Source: DATFVA01 sp963747755 (lineage in GTDB: Bacteria; Bacteroidota; Ignavibacteria; Ignavibacteriales; Ignavibacteriaceae). From it: a DNA stretch of 64,000 bases. Location: positions 992,001 through 1,056,000 of the forward strand of contig CAVVGK010000014.1 in NCBI GenBank assembly GCA_963747755.1. The letters run 5' to 3'. The translations under genes and the position numbers were made by a program. This document shows positions 53,700 to 61,005 of this stretch, piece after piece. The stretch's first letter is position 1. The number at the start of each line of letters is the position of its first letter. The notes beneath the pieces were generated by a model, which saw nothing but the letters and a program-made list of their open reading frames with translations, had not been told where the DNA came from and searched no databases.

Positions 53700-53728
53700 A
53701 ATATAGAGAATTGGCCTCCGGCAGTCAA
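53700..53728 (-). promoter_or_regulatory. promoter of the M16 peptidase-aminotransferase-nuoGHI unit
   Basis: Minus strand: TTGACT (53723-53728), 17-base spacer, TATATTTG (53698-53705). Both elements are identical to those of the str promoter. About 42 bases upstream of the M16 ATG. Confidence 0.75.
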
Positions 53729-54029
53729 GGTAAGTTATACAGTGCAGGTCCTGCTTACTGGAATAATTCCGACACCTGCCTGGCCACCTCCAGACCCTTT
53801 CAGCCATCTCCGCTGTCGACCTCAGGCAATCATTTGGACATAACCGGCTTAAACCCATATTTCCTCCAACATAGTTTTCATCCATAAGTAATATCTAAGT
53901 ATATCTCGTGAGTTTCATCCGGCATATCTTCAAACTAAACCCTCTCTCCAGGTTAACCAAAACCCGGGATCCAAAAGCTGTCAGACATACAGGTTGAGTT
54001 TATGGTAAGTATATGTAAAGTGCGCAGAG

Positions 54030-54117
54030 CGTATGTGGAGCGTATGTGGAACGTATGTGGAACGTATGTGAAACGTATGTGGAATGTATGTGGAATGTAG
54101 ATGGAGCGTCAACGGAG
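54030..54117. repeat. 11-bp tandem repeat, eight copies
   Basis: Eight consecutive 11-base units of consensus CGTATGTGGAA, with the last two degenerate (TGTAGATGGAG, CGTCAACGGAG). The period is not a multiple of three and no ORF uses it, so it is a non-coding minisatellite or iteron-like array. No spacers, hence not a CRISPR. Confidence 0.9.
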
Positions 54118-54170
54118 TAGATCTGCGCCGAATCATTTTTTCGGTAGTAATCACATTATCTTCCCCATTA

Positions 54171-54196
54171 GGGTATAGCTGTTTCCAGCTATACCC
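54171..54196. other. perfect 11-bp hairpin without U tract
   Basis: GGGTATAGCTG (54171-54181), loop TTTC, CAGCTATACCC (54186-54196). Lies 105 bases past the end of the secreted-protein gene on the minus strand. No T run follows on either strand, so it is not a standard intrinsic terminator; it may stabilise the mRNA 3' end or be a dispersed palindrome. Confidence 0.65.
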
Positions 54197-54300
54197 CGGC
54201 TTCTATCTACGTTACTTTAGAGTTTTGTGATCGTCAGGACCCGGCAGGCTCGTAACTTCCTGCCTCACATGATTAGATTTGTTAAAGCTTCAAGCGGCAC

Positions 54301-55509
54301 TCACTTCAAAATAATCATCTTGTGACTTTGAGTAAAACCGTTTGACTGCAGTCGGTAAAAATATATGCCGCTGACTAGATTGGAAGCATTAAAATTAACC
54401 AGGTAATTTCCCGCAGGTTTTACTTCATTTACAAGTGCAGCTACTTCTTGGCCCAGGGCATCGTATACTTTCAGGCTTACAAAACCTGATAGCGGTATGG
54501 TGTAGCTGATGTTAGTGGATGGGTTAAATGGATTCGGATAATTTTGTTCAAGCAGATAACGATCCGGCTGAAGATTTTGGTCATCTCCAATAGCAGTAGT
54601 ATTGCTTACATCCACAATAGGACAGTTTACATTCGCCGCTCCGGAAACCAGTATTGTAGCCATCAATGCAGAAGAAAGATCGTGCACCATCCCGAAATCT
54701 GCATTATCATAGATATTCACCTCCCATAGCGGTGAGTAGGCTGCATCTCCGGGCAAAGTTGAGGGCACGTTATGAGTCCGGCCTGTCGAATCGGCCATAA
54801 AACCTGAAGGTGGTCCGCCTCCGGGTTCACCGGGATTAATATTAAAGGCAACAAAGATTGGTGAAAGTGGAACCATACCGGTACCGTCTACCATAAGCGG
54901 AGCTTCTGAAAAATTAAAATAATGAACTACAGTAGAATCATACCAGCCTCTTGTCAGAGCAGTATCTTCTCCAGTATTATATCTCAGCCTGGCGGTTGAA
55001 CCATCAGGGACGATAGGACAATTAACCAGCATATCAGTCTGCTCTATCGTATAACCTCCGTCAACTATTTGCTGATAACTGACAATGGTATTTGCCGTAT
55101 ATGTTTGCGGAACAGTGACTTTATTTACTCTCCAGAAATCACTATAATCAGACTCTCCGGGGATATCATCAACAATATTCAACTGGTCCGGTACCGGCGA
55201 TGGCTCTCCGTCTCTGAATAGAACATAGATAGGTGCCGGCATAGTAGGCTGAACATCAAAGTTATAATATGCCGAATACTCGCCGTTTGGCCCCAGTCCG
55301 AAACTTCGGAAGGGTTCCATATCCATATTTATCGGCTCATTGGGTCCGGGTAGATTATTAGTTGAATCTCTCACAAATAAATGCCCCGCATCCATACTAA
55401 ACCTGTCGATACTTGCTGTCATTGCAGTATCCGGATCAACCTGCGCGAATGAAGCAGACTGGAAAATCGTGAATACCAGCGCTGCAAAAAGAAAAAATCC
55501 TTTCTTCAT
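54301..55509 (-). CDS. secreted protein with two repeated domains and type IX sorting domain
   Basis: 402 residues from the ATG at 55507-55509, which has AAGGAG six bases upstream; earlier in-frame ATGs lack this and would hide the signal peptide (1-22, ending SASFAQ). The body is an internal duplication: PAPIYVLF...PGESDYSDFWRVN...NCPIV (91-167) and SPIFVAF...PGDAAYSPLWEVN...NCPIV (216-299). The YSxxWxVN plus NCPIV pattern recalls an uncharacterised secreted domain family found in bacteria and archaea, a recollection I cannot verify here. The C-terminal sorting domain (323-402) starts NYPNPFNPST and ends HKMIILK. Function unknown. Confidence 0.82.
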   Translation of the reverse strand: MKKGFFLFAALVFTIFQSASFAQVDPDTAMTASIDRFSMDAGHLFVRDSTNNLPGPNEPINMDMEPFRSFGLGPNGEYSAYYNFDVQPTMPAPIYVLFRDGEPSPVPDQLNIVDDIPGESDYSDFWRVNKVTVPQTYTANTIVSYQQIVDGGYTIEQTDMLVNCPIVPDGSTARLRYNTGEDTALTRGWYDSTVVHYFNFSEAPLMVDGTGMVPLSPIFVAFNINPGEPGGGPPSGFMADSTGRTHNVPSTLPGDAAYSPLWEVNIYDNADFGMVHDLSSALMATILVSGAANVNCPIVDVSNTTAIGDDQNLQPDRYLLEQNYPNPFNPSTNISYTIPLSGFVSLKVYDALGQEVAALVNEVKPAGNYLVNFNASNLVSGIYFYRLQSNGFTQSHKMIILK

Positions 55510-55685
55510 AATGCTCTCCTTTTTGTTCATGATTACTTTGTCTTGCATCTGTAATATGGACCTTAACTATCACATTATTATAACAGGAAGATAATTTTAG
55601 TTAAACGAAGGAATTAAGGTGACATATGTCGAAAGTGATCCGCAAAGGGAGTACTAGAAATGCTTCTGGAAGGGAATTTTATATT

Positions 55686-56603
55686 CTAGAGCCTGAAATC
55701 AAATTGCAGGTTTGGAACTATAATTATGCCTCCTGAATCAATTTGAAGAATAACTTCTTTTAAAAATTTTGCACCGAAGAGGATCCTTATGTTTGAAGCC
55801 AGGCTCAGTGAAATACCCGGATTGAAATAAATGAAGCCTGCAGAGCAATCCGGTCTTCTATCTGTACTTATGGTTGTTGTGTTAAGCAGAGGATCATCGT
55901 AGTAACTAGTACCGGGACTATAATCAAGCAGCTGTTGGATAAAATAGCCGGCGTTTACAAAATAGTTTAAAAGTGCAGAGTCATTGTTTGAATTAAATGT
56001 CAGGGTAAAAAAGGGATTTAAATTGGATTCCTCACCGGTATCATGGAATATGTAGCGGTGACTTGTTTCATCACCCCACCAGTCAGTTATTCTCTGATCA
56101 ACAATCGTAATGGCATCATATTTATAACTTTGAAAGGTTAACCCGGCATCTATCCTTACAATAGGTTCACTCATATAAGTGAATAACCCGATTCCAAAAT
56201 TTCCTCCCATTCTATTATCATTAGAAAACGATATACCCGCGAACAAAGCAAACGCCCTCGAAATTTTCAAATCCATATCAAGACCGAATGAATATCTGCT
56301 GTAAATCCATTCGACATTTTTATCACGTGTCGTGTAGAACGAGGTATCGGATAATGGCGCCGTACCTGTGAAAACCTCGTCACTGGTTGCCAGCATATTT
56401 CTGCTATTAATAACTGAAAATTTAGGTGAAAAGGTGATTTCACCGGGATTGCTTTTTATATTAAGATGCAGTGGGGGAGTTGTTATCGGTGCCTTAACAT
56501 TTGCGTCCCCCAGGTAAAGGGTTTCTTCAATTTCACGCAGCATACATCCGGAAAACAATAAAATACCTGAAAATAAAATGCAGATCCAAAAACCGGTTTT
56601 CAT
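55686..56603 (-). CDS. hypothetical lipoprotein, probably outer-membrane beta-rich
   Basis: 305 residues from the ATG at 56601-56603 (AAGGAG eight bases upstream); an upstream frame extension adds 20 residues before a clean lipoprotein signal MKTGFWICILFSGILLFSGC with Cys20. The mature part has alternating hydrophobic strands, many Asn/Asp/Tyr turns and a final FDFRL, the look of a small barrel or of an outer-membrane surface protein. I do not recognise a family. Flanked on both sides by sorting-domain proteins; possibly an accessory of surface export, which is only a guess. Confidence 0.6.
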   Translation of the reverse strand: MKTGFWICILFSGILLFSGCMLREIEETLYLGDANVKAPITTPPLHLNIKSNPGEITFSPKFSVINSRNMLATSDEVFTGTAPLSDTSFYTTRDKNVEWIYSRYSFGLDMDLKISRAFALFAGISFSNDNRMGGNFGIGLFTYMSEPIVRIDAGLTFQSYKYDAITIVDQRITDWWGDETSHRYIFHDTGEESNLNPFFTLTFNSNNDSALLNYFVNAGYFIQQLLDYSPGTSYYDDPLLNTTTISTDRRPDCSAGFIYFNPGISLSLASNIRILFGAKFLKEVILQIDSGGIIIVPNLQFDFRL

Positions 56604-56700
56604 TTCAAAGTCTCCTTTAATCTTCCGAAGTATTATACCGATCAGGAAATCATATATTGTCAAAAAAATGTCAAAATTATGTAAAAGAACCTTTTAATAT

Positions 56701-58524
56701 TTATTTGATTAAGATTAATTTTTTAACGACCGAAAAACTGCCTGAATTCATCCGGTAAAAGTAAATTCCGCTGGATAAATTTCCCGCATCAAATTTTATC
56801 GAGTAATTCCCTGATGGTTTCACTTCATTAACCAGGGTAGTTATCTCATTTCCCAGAACATCAAATACTTTAAGCGTCACCTTCCCGGGTTGACCAACGC
56901 TGTAGCTGATTGTTGTTATCGGGTTGAAGGGATTGGGGTAGTTTTGTGACAGGCTGAATGAGTTAACGGAATTATTTTCAGCGTTAATTCCGGTTACTGT
57001 CGTATCACCGTATACTATTCCGTTTATCACGGCACCCTTTAGATCCCGGGTATCGTATCCGAAATCGTATCCGTTCTGGATGTTTGTCAGTCCAAAATCC
57101 TGAACAAGACTATATTGATAACTTATTAAAGAAACAGCTTGATATATTTTAGCTTTTGTATCCTGACCAAAAATAGTTGTATCATCATAACCTATCAAAG
57201 AAGCCGGAGTGGATAAAAGAAACCGGTAACTCATAATCGAATCTCCAACCTGGGCACGGAGATCGTCAATCAGGTATTCCTGGCCTGACTGCACCGAATC
57301 CACATCGAACCTGTAGACCTTAACACTTTGAGTGTCAACTCTTTCATAATATATCCTACTGTACCCGGAACCGGCAATTGCTTCCTCAACTTCAAAATAA
57401 GTTTTCTGGTTTGGTTTTGTCACCATTGCATTTATTTTTCGTGTAAACTGATAATATTCATACTCCGGGAATTCCCATGTACTCCCATCATATACCCATA
57501 CATCTCCTACCTGCAGCGGATAATATCTCACAAGATCAGGATCAGGAGGTATTTCTTTTAAGATTGTGAGAGTACCGTTCTCAAGCTTATATAGTTTGTA
57601 CTCGGTTGTCACGTAAAGAACCTCTGTCCCTGGTTTGGGATAAGTTCCCATTATCCTTTCATCAAACTGGTAGAATGGGGTGAAACTTTCTCCATAATTT
57701 GTCGACTTGTAGAGGTTATAATAGTAGCCGAGATAGCAGGTTCCGCTCTGGGATGGATCATTAGAAAAGATAAAAGGTTCAGGAAACTGGTTTTTTAGTT
57801 CCCAGGTATATGAATTCCCGTTGTCTGCTGAGACATACAAATTGTAGGTATTAGCGGTCGCATTTGTCCTGTATATATGCGCCTGGTCGGGATCGTAATA
57901 TAACTGGGGATGAAAATTAAAATTTTCATAGATGGGAAAATCATCAACTATAACGGATGAATGCCCTCCATCAAAAGATTTAATAAGCCGGCTCTCCTGA
58001 TCTATTCCAAATATTTCATTATCGTTAAAATCTGAAACAGAGATCATATAAAAATTCAGAACTGAGTCTTCCGGGTAACTCAATCCCCCATCAAAACTCC
58101 TGTTCAGCATCCCATCACCTGCGTAAGTTCTTAAAGGATTCTGTTTTGAGATGTCGACATAATAGAATGGAGATTGGAACCCCCCTACCGAAGAATCGTT
58201 ATAAGCTACAAATCCAATATCGTCAGGCTGAATACCAAATCCACAGTTGATGAAGTCGGTGGTATCACCAGGAAAGAATTCAAAGTCCTGTACGCTCCTT
58301 GATAAAGATTCGTTCACAAAATAAGCATCCATTATTTTTTTCTCATACCCCGAAGCAACATCATATTTATAAACGGGAGCGTATTGCCGGAACTCCTGAG
58401 TTCCATAATGATAAAGCAGTAGTGTTTCCCCATCAGGAGTTTCAATTCCATCTAACGAGAGGAATGTTTGAGCAAAAGTACTGCCGACCATTAGCGAGAA
58501 AAGAAGAAAGAATATATTCTTCAC
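56701..58524 (-). CDS. secreted BNR-like repeat protein with type IX sorting domain
   Basis: 607 residues, GTG start (58522-58524) with AAAGGG seven bases upstream. Signal peptide 1-19. Several Asp-box-like phrases (SADNGNSY, STNYGESF) suggest a sialidase/photosystem-assembly-type propeller in the first half; then YYPLQVGDVWVYDGSTWEF, a phrase common in Ignavibacteria surface proteins; sorting domain 528-607 starting NYPNPFNPIT and ending KKLILIK. The start overlaps the stop of the upstream miniprotein (GTGA), so translation is coupled. No enzymatic residues can be assigned. Confidence 0.8.
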   Translation of the reverse strand: MKNIFFLLFSLMVGSTFAQTFLSLDGIETPDGETLLLYHYGTQEFRQYAPVYKYDVASGYEKKIMDAYFVNESLSRSVQDFEFFPGDTTDFINCGFGIQPDDIGFVAYNDSSVGGFQSPFYYVDISKQNPLRTYAGDGMLNRSFDGGLSYPEDSVLNFYMISVSDFNDNEIFGIDQESRLIKSFDGGHSSVIVDDFPIYENFNFHPQLYYDPDQAHIYRTNATANTYNLYVSADNGNSYTWELKNQFPEPFIFSNDPSQSGTCYLGYYYNLYKSTNYGESFTPFYQFDERIMGTYPKPGTEVLYVTTEYKLYKLENGTLTILKEIPPDPDLVRYYPLQVGDVWVYDGSTWEFPEYEYYQFTRKINAMVTKPNQKTYFEVEEAIAGSGYSRIYYERVDTQSVKVYRFDVDSVQSGQEYLIDDLRAQVGDSIMSYRFLLSTPASLIGYDDTTIFGQDTKAKIYQAVSLISYQYSLVQDFGLTNIQNGYDFGYDTRDLKGAVINGIVYGDTTVTGINAENNSVNSFSLSQNYPNPFNPITTISYSVGQPGKVTLKVFDVLGNEITTLVNEVKPSGNYSIKFDAGNLSSGIYFYRMNSGSFSVVKKLILIK

Positions 58525-58814
58525 AATTCTACCCTTTCTATTTTAAAAATTAATTTCCTTGATGCTGTAAAATCCCCGGCATTCATCTGAAAATAATATA
58601 TTCCACTTGCTAAAATGCTGCCGTCAATCCTGTCTGTCCCTACCCATCCCTTTAATTCATTAAGGAAATATATACATTTGAGTTGTTCTGAAGCATTACT
58701 GTAAATAGAATAACACTGAGAATGAACTAATGGTGAAATCAAAATGAATAACAAGCAGATCTGATAGTAGAGTGAGGAGTTCTTGTATGAGAAGATCTTT
58801 GAAATAAAGCCCAT
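58521..58814 (-). pseudogene. truncated sorting-domain miniprotein (signal peptide plus partial C-terminal domain)
   Basis: 97 residues. Residues 1-33 form a hydrophobic signal-like segment; the rest is only the second half of a type IX sorting domain (DGSILASGIYYFQMNAGDFT and ASRKLIFKIERVEL), compare SGIYFYRMNSGSFSVVKKLI in the neighbour. The NYPNPFNP part and any functional body are missing. Yet a promoter, a GGGGA ribosome site and coupling (GTGA) to the next gene are intact. Best read as an internally deleted copy of a surface-protein gene; a functional leader protein is possible. Confidence 0.55.
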
Positions 58815-58845
58815 TTTTGTCCCCGCACTTATTTTTATCGTTGGA

Positions 58846-58874
58846 ATATTAGCTAATTAATTGAATAGAGTCAA
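58846..58874 (-). promoter_or_regulatory. putative promoter of the miniprotein/BNR-protein pair
   Basis: Minus strand: TTGACT (58869-58874), 17-base spacer, TAATAT (58846-58851). The TTTG extension is absent. It lies 32 bases upstream of the miniprotein ATG and just beyond the rlmB stop. Confidence 0.5.
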
Positions 58875-58877
58875 AGG

Positions 58878-59609
58878 TTATTTTGAGGTCCGCTGCCGGA
58901 GAATTTCGAATAAAAGCACACCTGCGGCAACTGATACATTTAATGACTGTATTTTACCCTTCATTGGAATGTTCACCAGGATATCACAGTTTTCCGATGT
59001 CAGCCTCCTGATACCTTTTTCTTCATTGCCAACTATAATAGCAGCGGGAATTTTAAAATCAACTTCGGTATAAGGTCTGGAGTTTTCGAGCGACGAACCA
59101 ATTATCCAGAAACCATTTTCCTTAAGTTCTTTAATTGCCTGAACGAGGTTGTTAGCCTGTGCTATTTTAAGGTGCTCTGTTGCGCCTGCAGATGTTTTCG
59201 TAACTGTTTCATTAATAGGAGCACTGTGATGTTTGGTTAAAATTATCCCGTCAACTTCCGAGCATTCTGCGGTCCGTAGTATTGCTCCAAGGTTGTGGGT
59301 ATCCTGAATTGAGTCGAGCAGCAAAATAATCGGATACTGCTTTTCCTTTGCAGAGGATATGATATCTTCAATTTCGAAGAACTTCTGCGCAGATTTCCTG
59401 GCCGCTACACCCTGTGTATTCGGATGATTGGAAAGGGCTTTGAATTTTTCGGGAGTAACCTGGTTAACTTTTATTCCCCTTTTCTTTGCCGCAATAAGAA
59501 TTGCATCAATAATCCCCCCTTTCTGTCCGAATAATATGTAAACCTGCTCCAGCTTTTCTCCTGAGTTGATTGCTTCAAGAACAGGTTTTCTGCCTACAAT
59601 CAGACTCAT
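58878..59609 (-). CDS. rlmB: 23S rRNA 2'-O-ribose methyltransferase, RlmB/TrmH (SpoU) family
   Basis: 243 residues. N-terminal substrate-binding domain (about 1-75; GRKPVLEAINSGEKLEQVYI) and a SpoU knot domain with LLDSIQDTHNLGAILRTAE, VGNEEKGIRRL and IPMKGKIQSLNVSVAAGVLL, the three family motifs. RlmB makes Gm2251 in 23S rRNA; the closely related tRNA enzymes cannot be fully excluded. TAATG overlap with lgt. Confidence 0.9.
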   Translation of the reverse strand: MSLIVGRKPVLEAINSGEKLEQVYILFGQKGGIIDAILIAAKKRGIKVNQVTPEKFKALSNHPNTQGVAARKSAQKFFEIEDIISSAKEKQYPIILLLDSIQDTHNLGAILRTAECSEVDGIILTKHHSAPINETVTKTSAGATEHLKIAQANNLVQAIKELKENGFWIIGSSLENSRPYTEVDFKIPAAIIVGNEEKGIRRLTSENCDILVNIPMKGKIQSLNVSVAAGVLLFEILRQRTSK

Positions 59610-60481
59610 TAAGTTGAAACCTCTTTTGCCGGTTTCTTTTTTCCGTGTGTTTTCTCCGGAACCGGGACAAATTTAGGTTTGTTTCGTTTCGTAAGGTAAA
59701 CAAAACCTGCAATTCCAACAGCAATCATTAATACTGATATAAGCTGGGCCTCAGTCATTCCGAAAAGCAGTCGGGGATTCAGCCGTATGATTTCTACCAG
59801 GAACCTTTCAATGCCTGCAAAAATAAGATAGGCCATAAAAACTTTTCCATCGCTCCAATCCTTTTTTCGCAGTTTCCAAAGGATAGCAAATATTACTACC
59901 GCTGCTATAAATTCATAGATAGGGGTTGGATGCAGCGGAGTGTTATCGGGAACAATACCATTCGGGAAATGCTTTGCGATGTCCGTCCCCCTGAACATCA
60001 CTGACGGAGGAACGGTACCATTGGAATAATTGGTTCCCCAGGGCAGGCTTGTAGGAATCCCATAATCACCATCACCCGCAAGGTGACATCCGATCCTGCC
60101 GATTCCATATGCGATTATAAGAGAAGGTGCTGTAGCATCGGCAACAACCAGGAAGGGAATTTTCTTTCTTCTTACGTATATCCAGATTGCCAGGGTGGCA
60201 AGAATCAGTCCTCCGTAAAAAGTTAATCCGCCTGGTGAGAAAGCCATTCCGACAGGATCCTGAAGAAAGGCATCCCAGTTCTCAAAAAGATGAAACAGCT
60301 TGCTTCCGATAATACCGAAGACAATGGCAAGCAATGTAATCTCTGTAGCAAGGTTTGGATTTAGTTTCCTTCGTTCAAATTCCTTCGTAAGTATGTAGCT
60401 GGCAACAATGAATGCAATCCCCAGCATCAATCCGTAACTGTAAACGGTGAAGGGGCCTATCTTGAATAATTCCGGGTACAT
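59609..60481 (-). CDS. lgt: prolipoprotein diacylglyceryl transferase
   Basis: 290 residues, about seven membrane helices. First step of lipoprotein maturation: moves diacylglycerol from phosphatidylglycerol to the lipobox Cys. FSPGGLTFYGG and GIGRIGCHLAGDGDYG (126-141) are the signature regions in the form typical of Bacteroidota. Basic C-terminal tail. 14 bases after the hypothetical gene. Its substrates here include the NlpC and 55.7-kb lipoproteins. Confidence 0.95.
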   Translation of the reverse strand: MYPELFKIGPFTVYSYGLMLGIAFIVASYILTKEFERRKLNPNLATEITLLAIVFGIIGSKLFHLFENWDAFLQDPVGMAFSPGGLTFYGGLILATLAIWIYVRRKKIPFLVVADATAPSLIIAYGIGRIGCHLAGDGDYGIPTSLPWGTNYSNGTVPPSVMFRGTDIAKHFPNGIVPDNTPLHPTPIYEFIAAVVIFAILWKLRKKDWSDGKVFMAYLIFAGIERFLVEIIRLNPRLLFGMTEAQLISVLMIAVGIAGFVYLTKRNKPKFVPVPEKTHGKKKPAKEVST

Positions 60482-60495
60482 TTGTTTTTAACCTT

Positions 60496-61005
60496 TCAGG
60501 CAAATGTAAATTTTTCTTCGGCTATCTTGAATGTGCAGAACCTGCTGTTATTTTCTTTTTCAGGAACAGTTTCTTCAATAAGTTCGATGCTTTTTTTAAA
60601 AACATTGAAATTCACAATAGCGGTGTTAATGCTTCCATCCTGTTTTATAATATTGATCGTGTGTTTTCCGTAAAGTTCATCAAAATTAAGCACGCCGGAT
60701 GCTGGTCCGGGTTCATTCGTATAATTATTTGTGGCCTTCAGTCCTGCCACACTTATATCAATAATATTCTTAGTTTTTCTGCTATTTAAAGATAACTTGT
60801 AGTTTAACACTGAGAACAGCCTCGTTGTTTCAAGTTCGACCGCATACTGTTGAATTTTATTCGAGGGATTATAATAAAAATAAAGTTGGCAGTGAAACTC
60901 TATTTCACCGTGCTTTTTCGAAGGGATTGCTTCTTTAAGTTTCTCGGTAGTCTTTTTCCTCGTTTTAGATATACCTGGAATAGATTTAGGTTTCTTTAAT
61001 GCCAT
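60496..61005 (-). CDS. hypothetical protein between hisS and lgt
   Basis: 169 residues, no signal peptide or membrane helix. Lys-rich N-terminus (about 1-30), then alternating beta-strand-like segments (FHCQLYFYYNPSNKIQQYAV, IIDISVAGLKATNN) and a final strand KFTFA. I do not recognise a family; a compact all-beta domain is plausible. Its ATG overlaps the hisS stop (TAATG) and it is 14 bases ahead of lgt, so it is made with both. Confidence 0.75.
   Translation of the reverse strand: MALKKPKSIPGISKTRKKTTEKLKEAIPSKKHGEIEFHCQLYFYYNPSNKIQQYAVELETTRLFSVLNYKLSLNSRKTKNIIDISVAGLKATNNYTNEPGPASGVLNFDELYGKHTINIIKQDGSINTAIVNFNVFKKSIELIEETVPEKENNSRFCTFKIAEEKFTFA

Larger units (their letters stand above)
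53657..54300. other. 644-bp non-coding region with tandem repeat and hairpins
   Basis: Contains the M16 promoter at its left end, an 11-bp tandem repeat (54030-54117), a perfect 11-bp hairpin (54171-54196) and a 6-bp hairpin GGCAGG/CCTGCC (54243-54264). A 62-codon minus-strand frame (53697-53885) overlaps the promoter and resembles nothing, so I do not call it. The stretch is more GC-rich than other gaps in the window. Confidence 0.7.

Noticed and set aside
53697..53885. 62-codon minus-strand frame upstream of the M16 peptidase gene
   Set aside because: It overlaps the well-matched promoter at 53700-53728, has no ribosome site and resembles no protein; treated as non-coding.
54030..54117. 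Possible CRISPR array
   Set aside because: Repeats are 11 bp with no spacers and no cas genes nearby; a simple tandem repeat.
56604..56700. Classical TTGACA/TATAAT promoter ahead of the lipoprotein gene
   Set aside because: Both hexamers are present but 20 bases apart, outside the usual range, and the TAnnTTTG form is missing; not reported as a feature.
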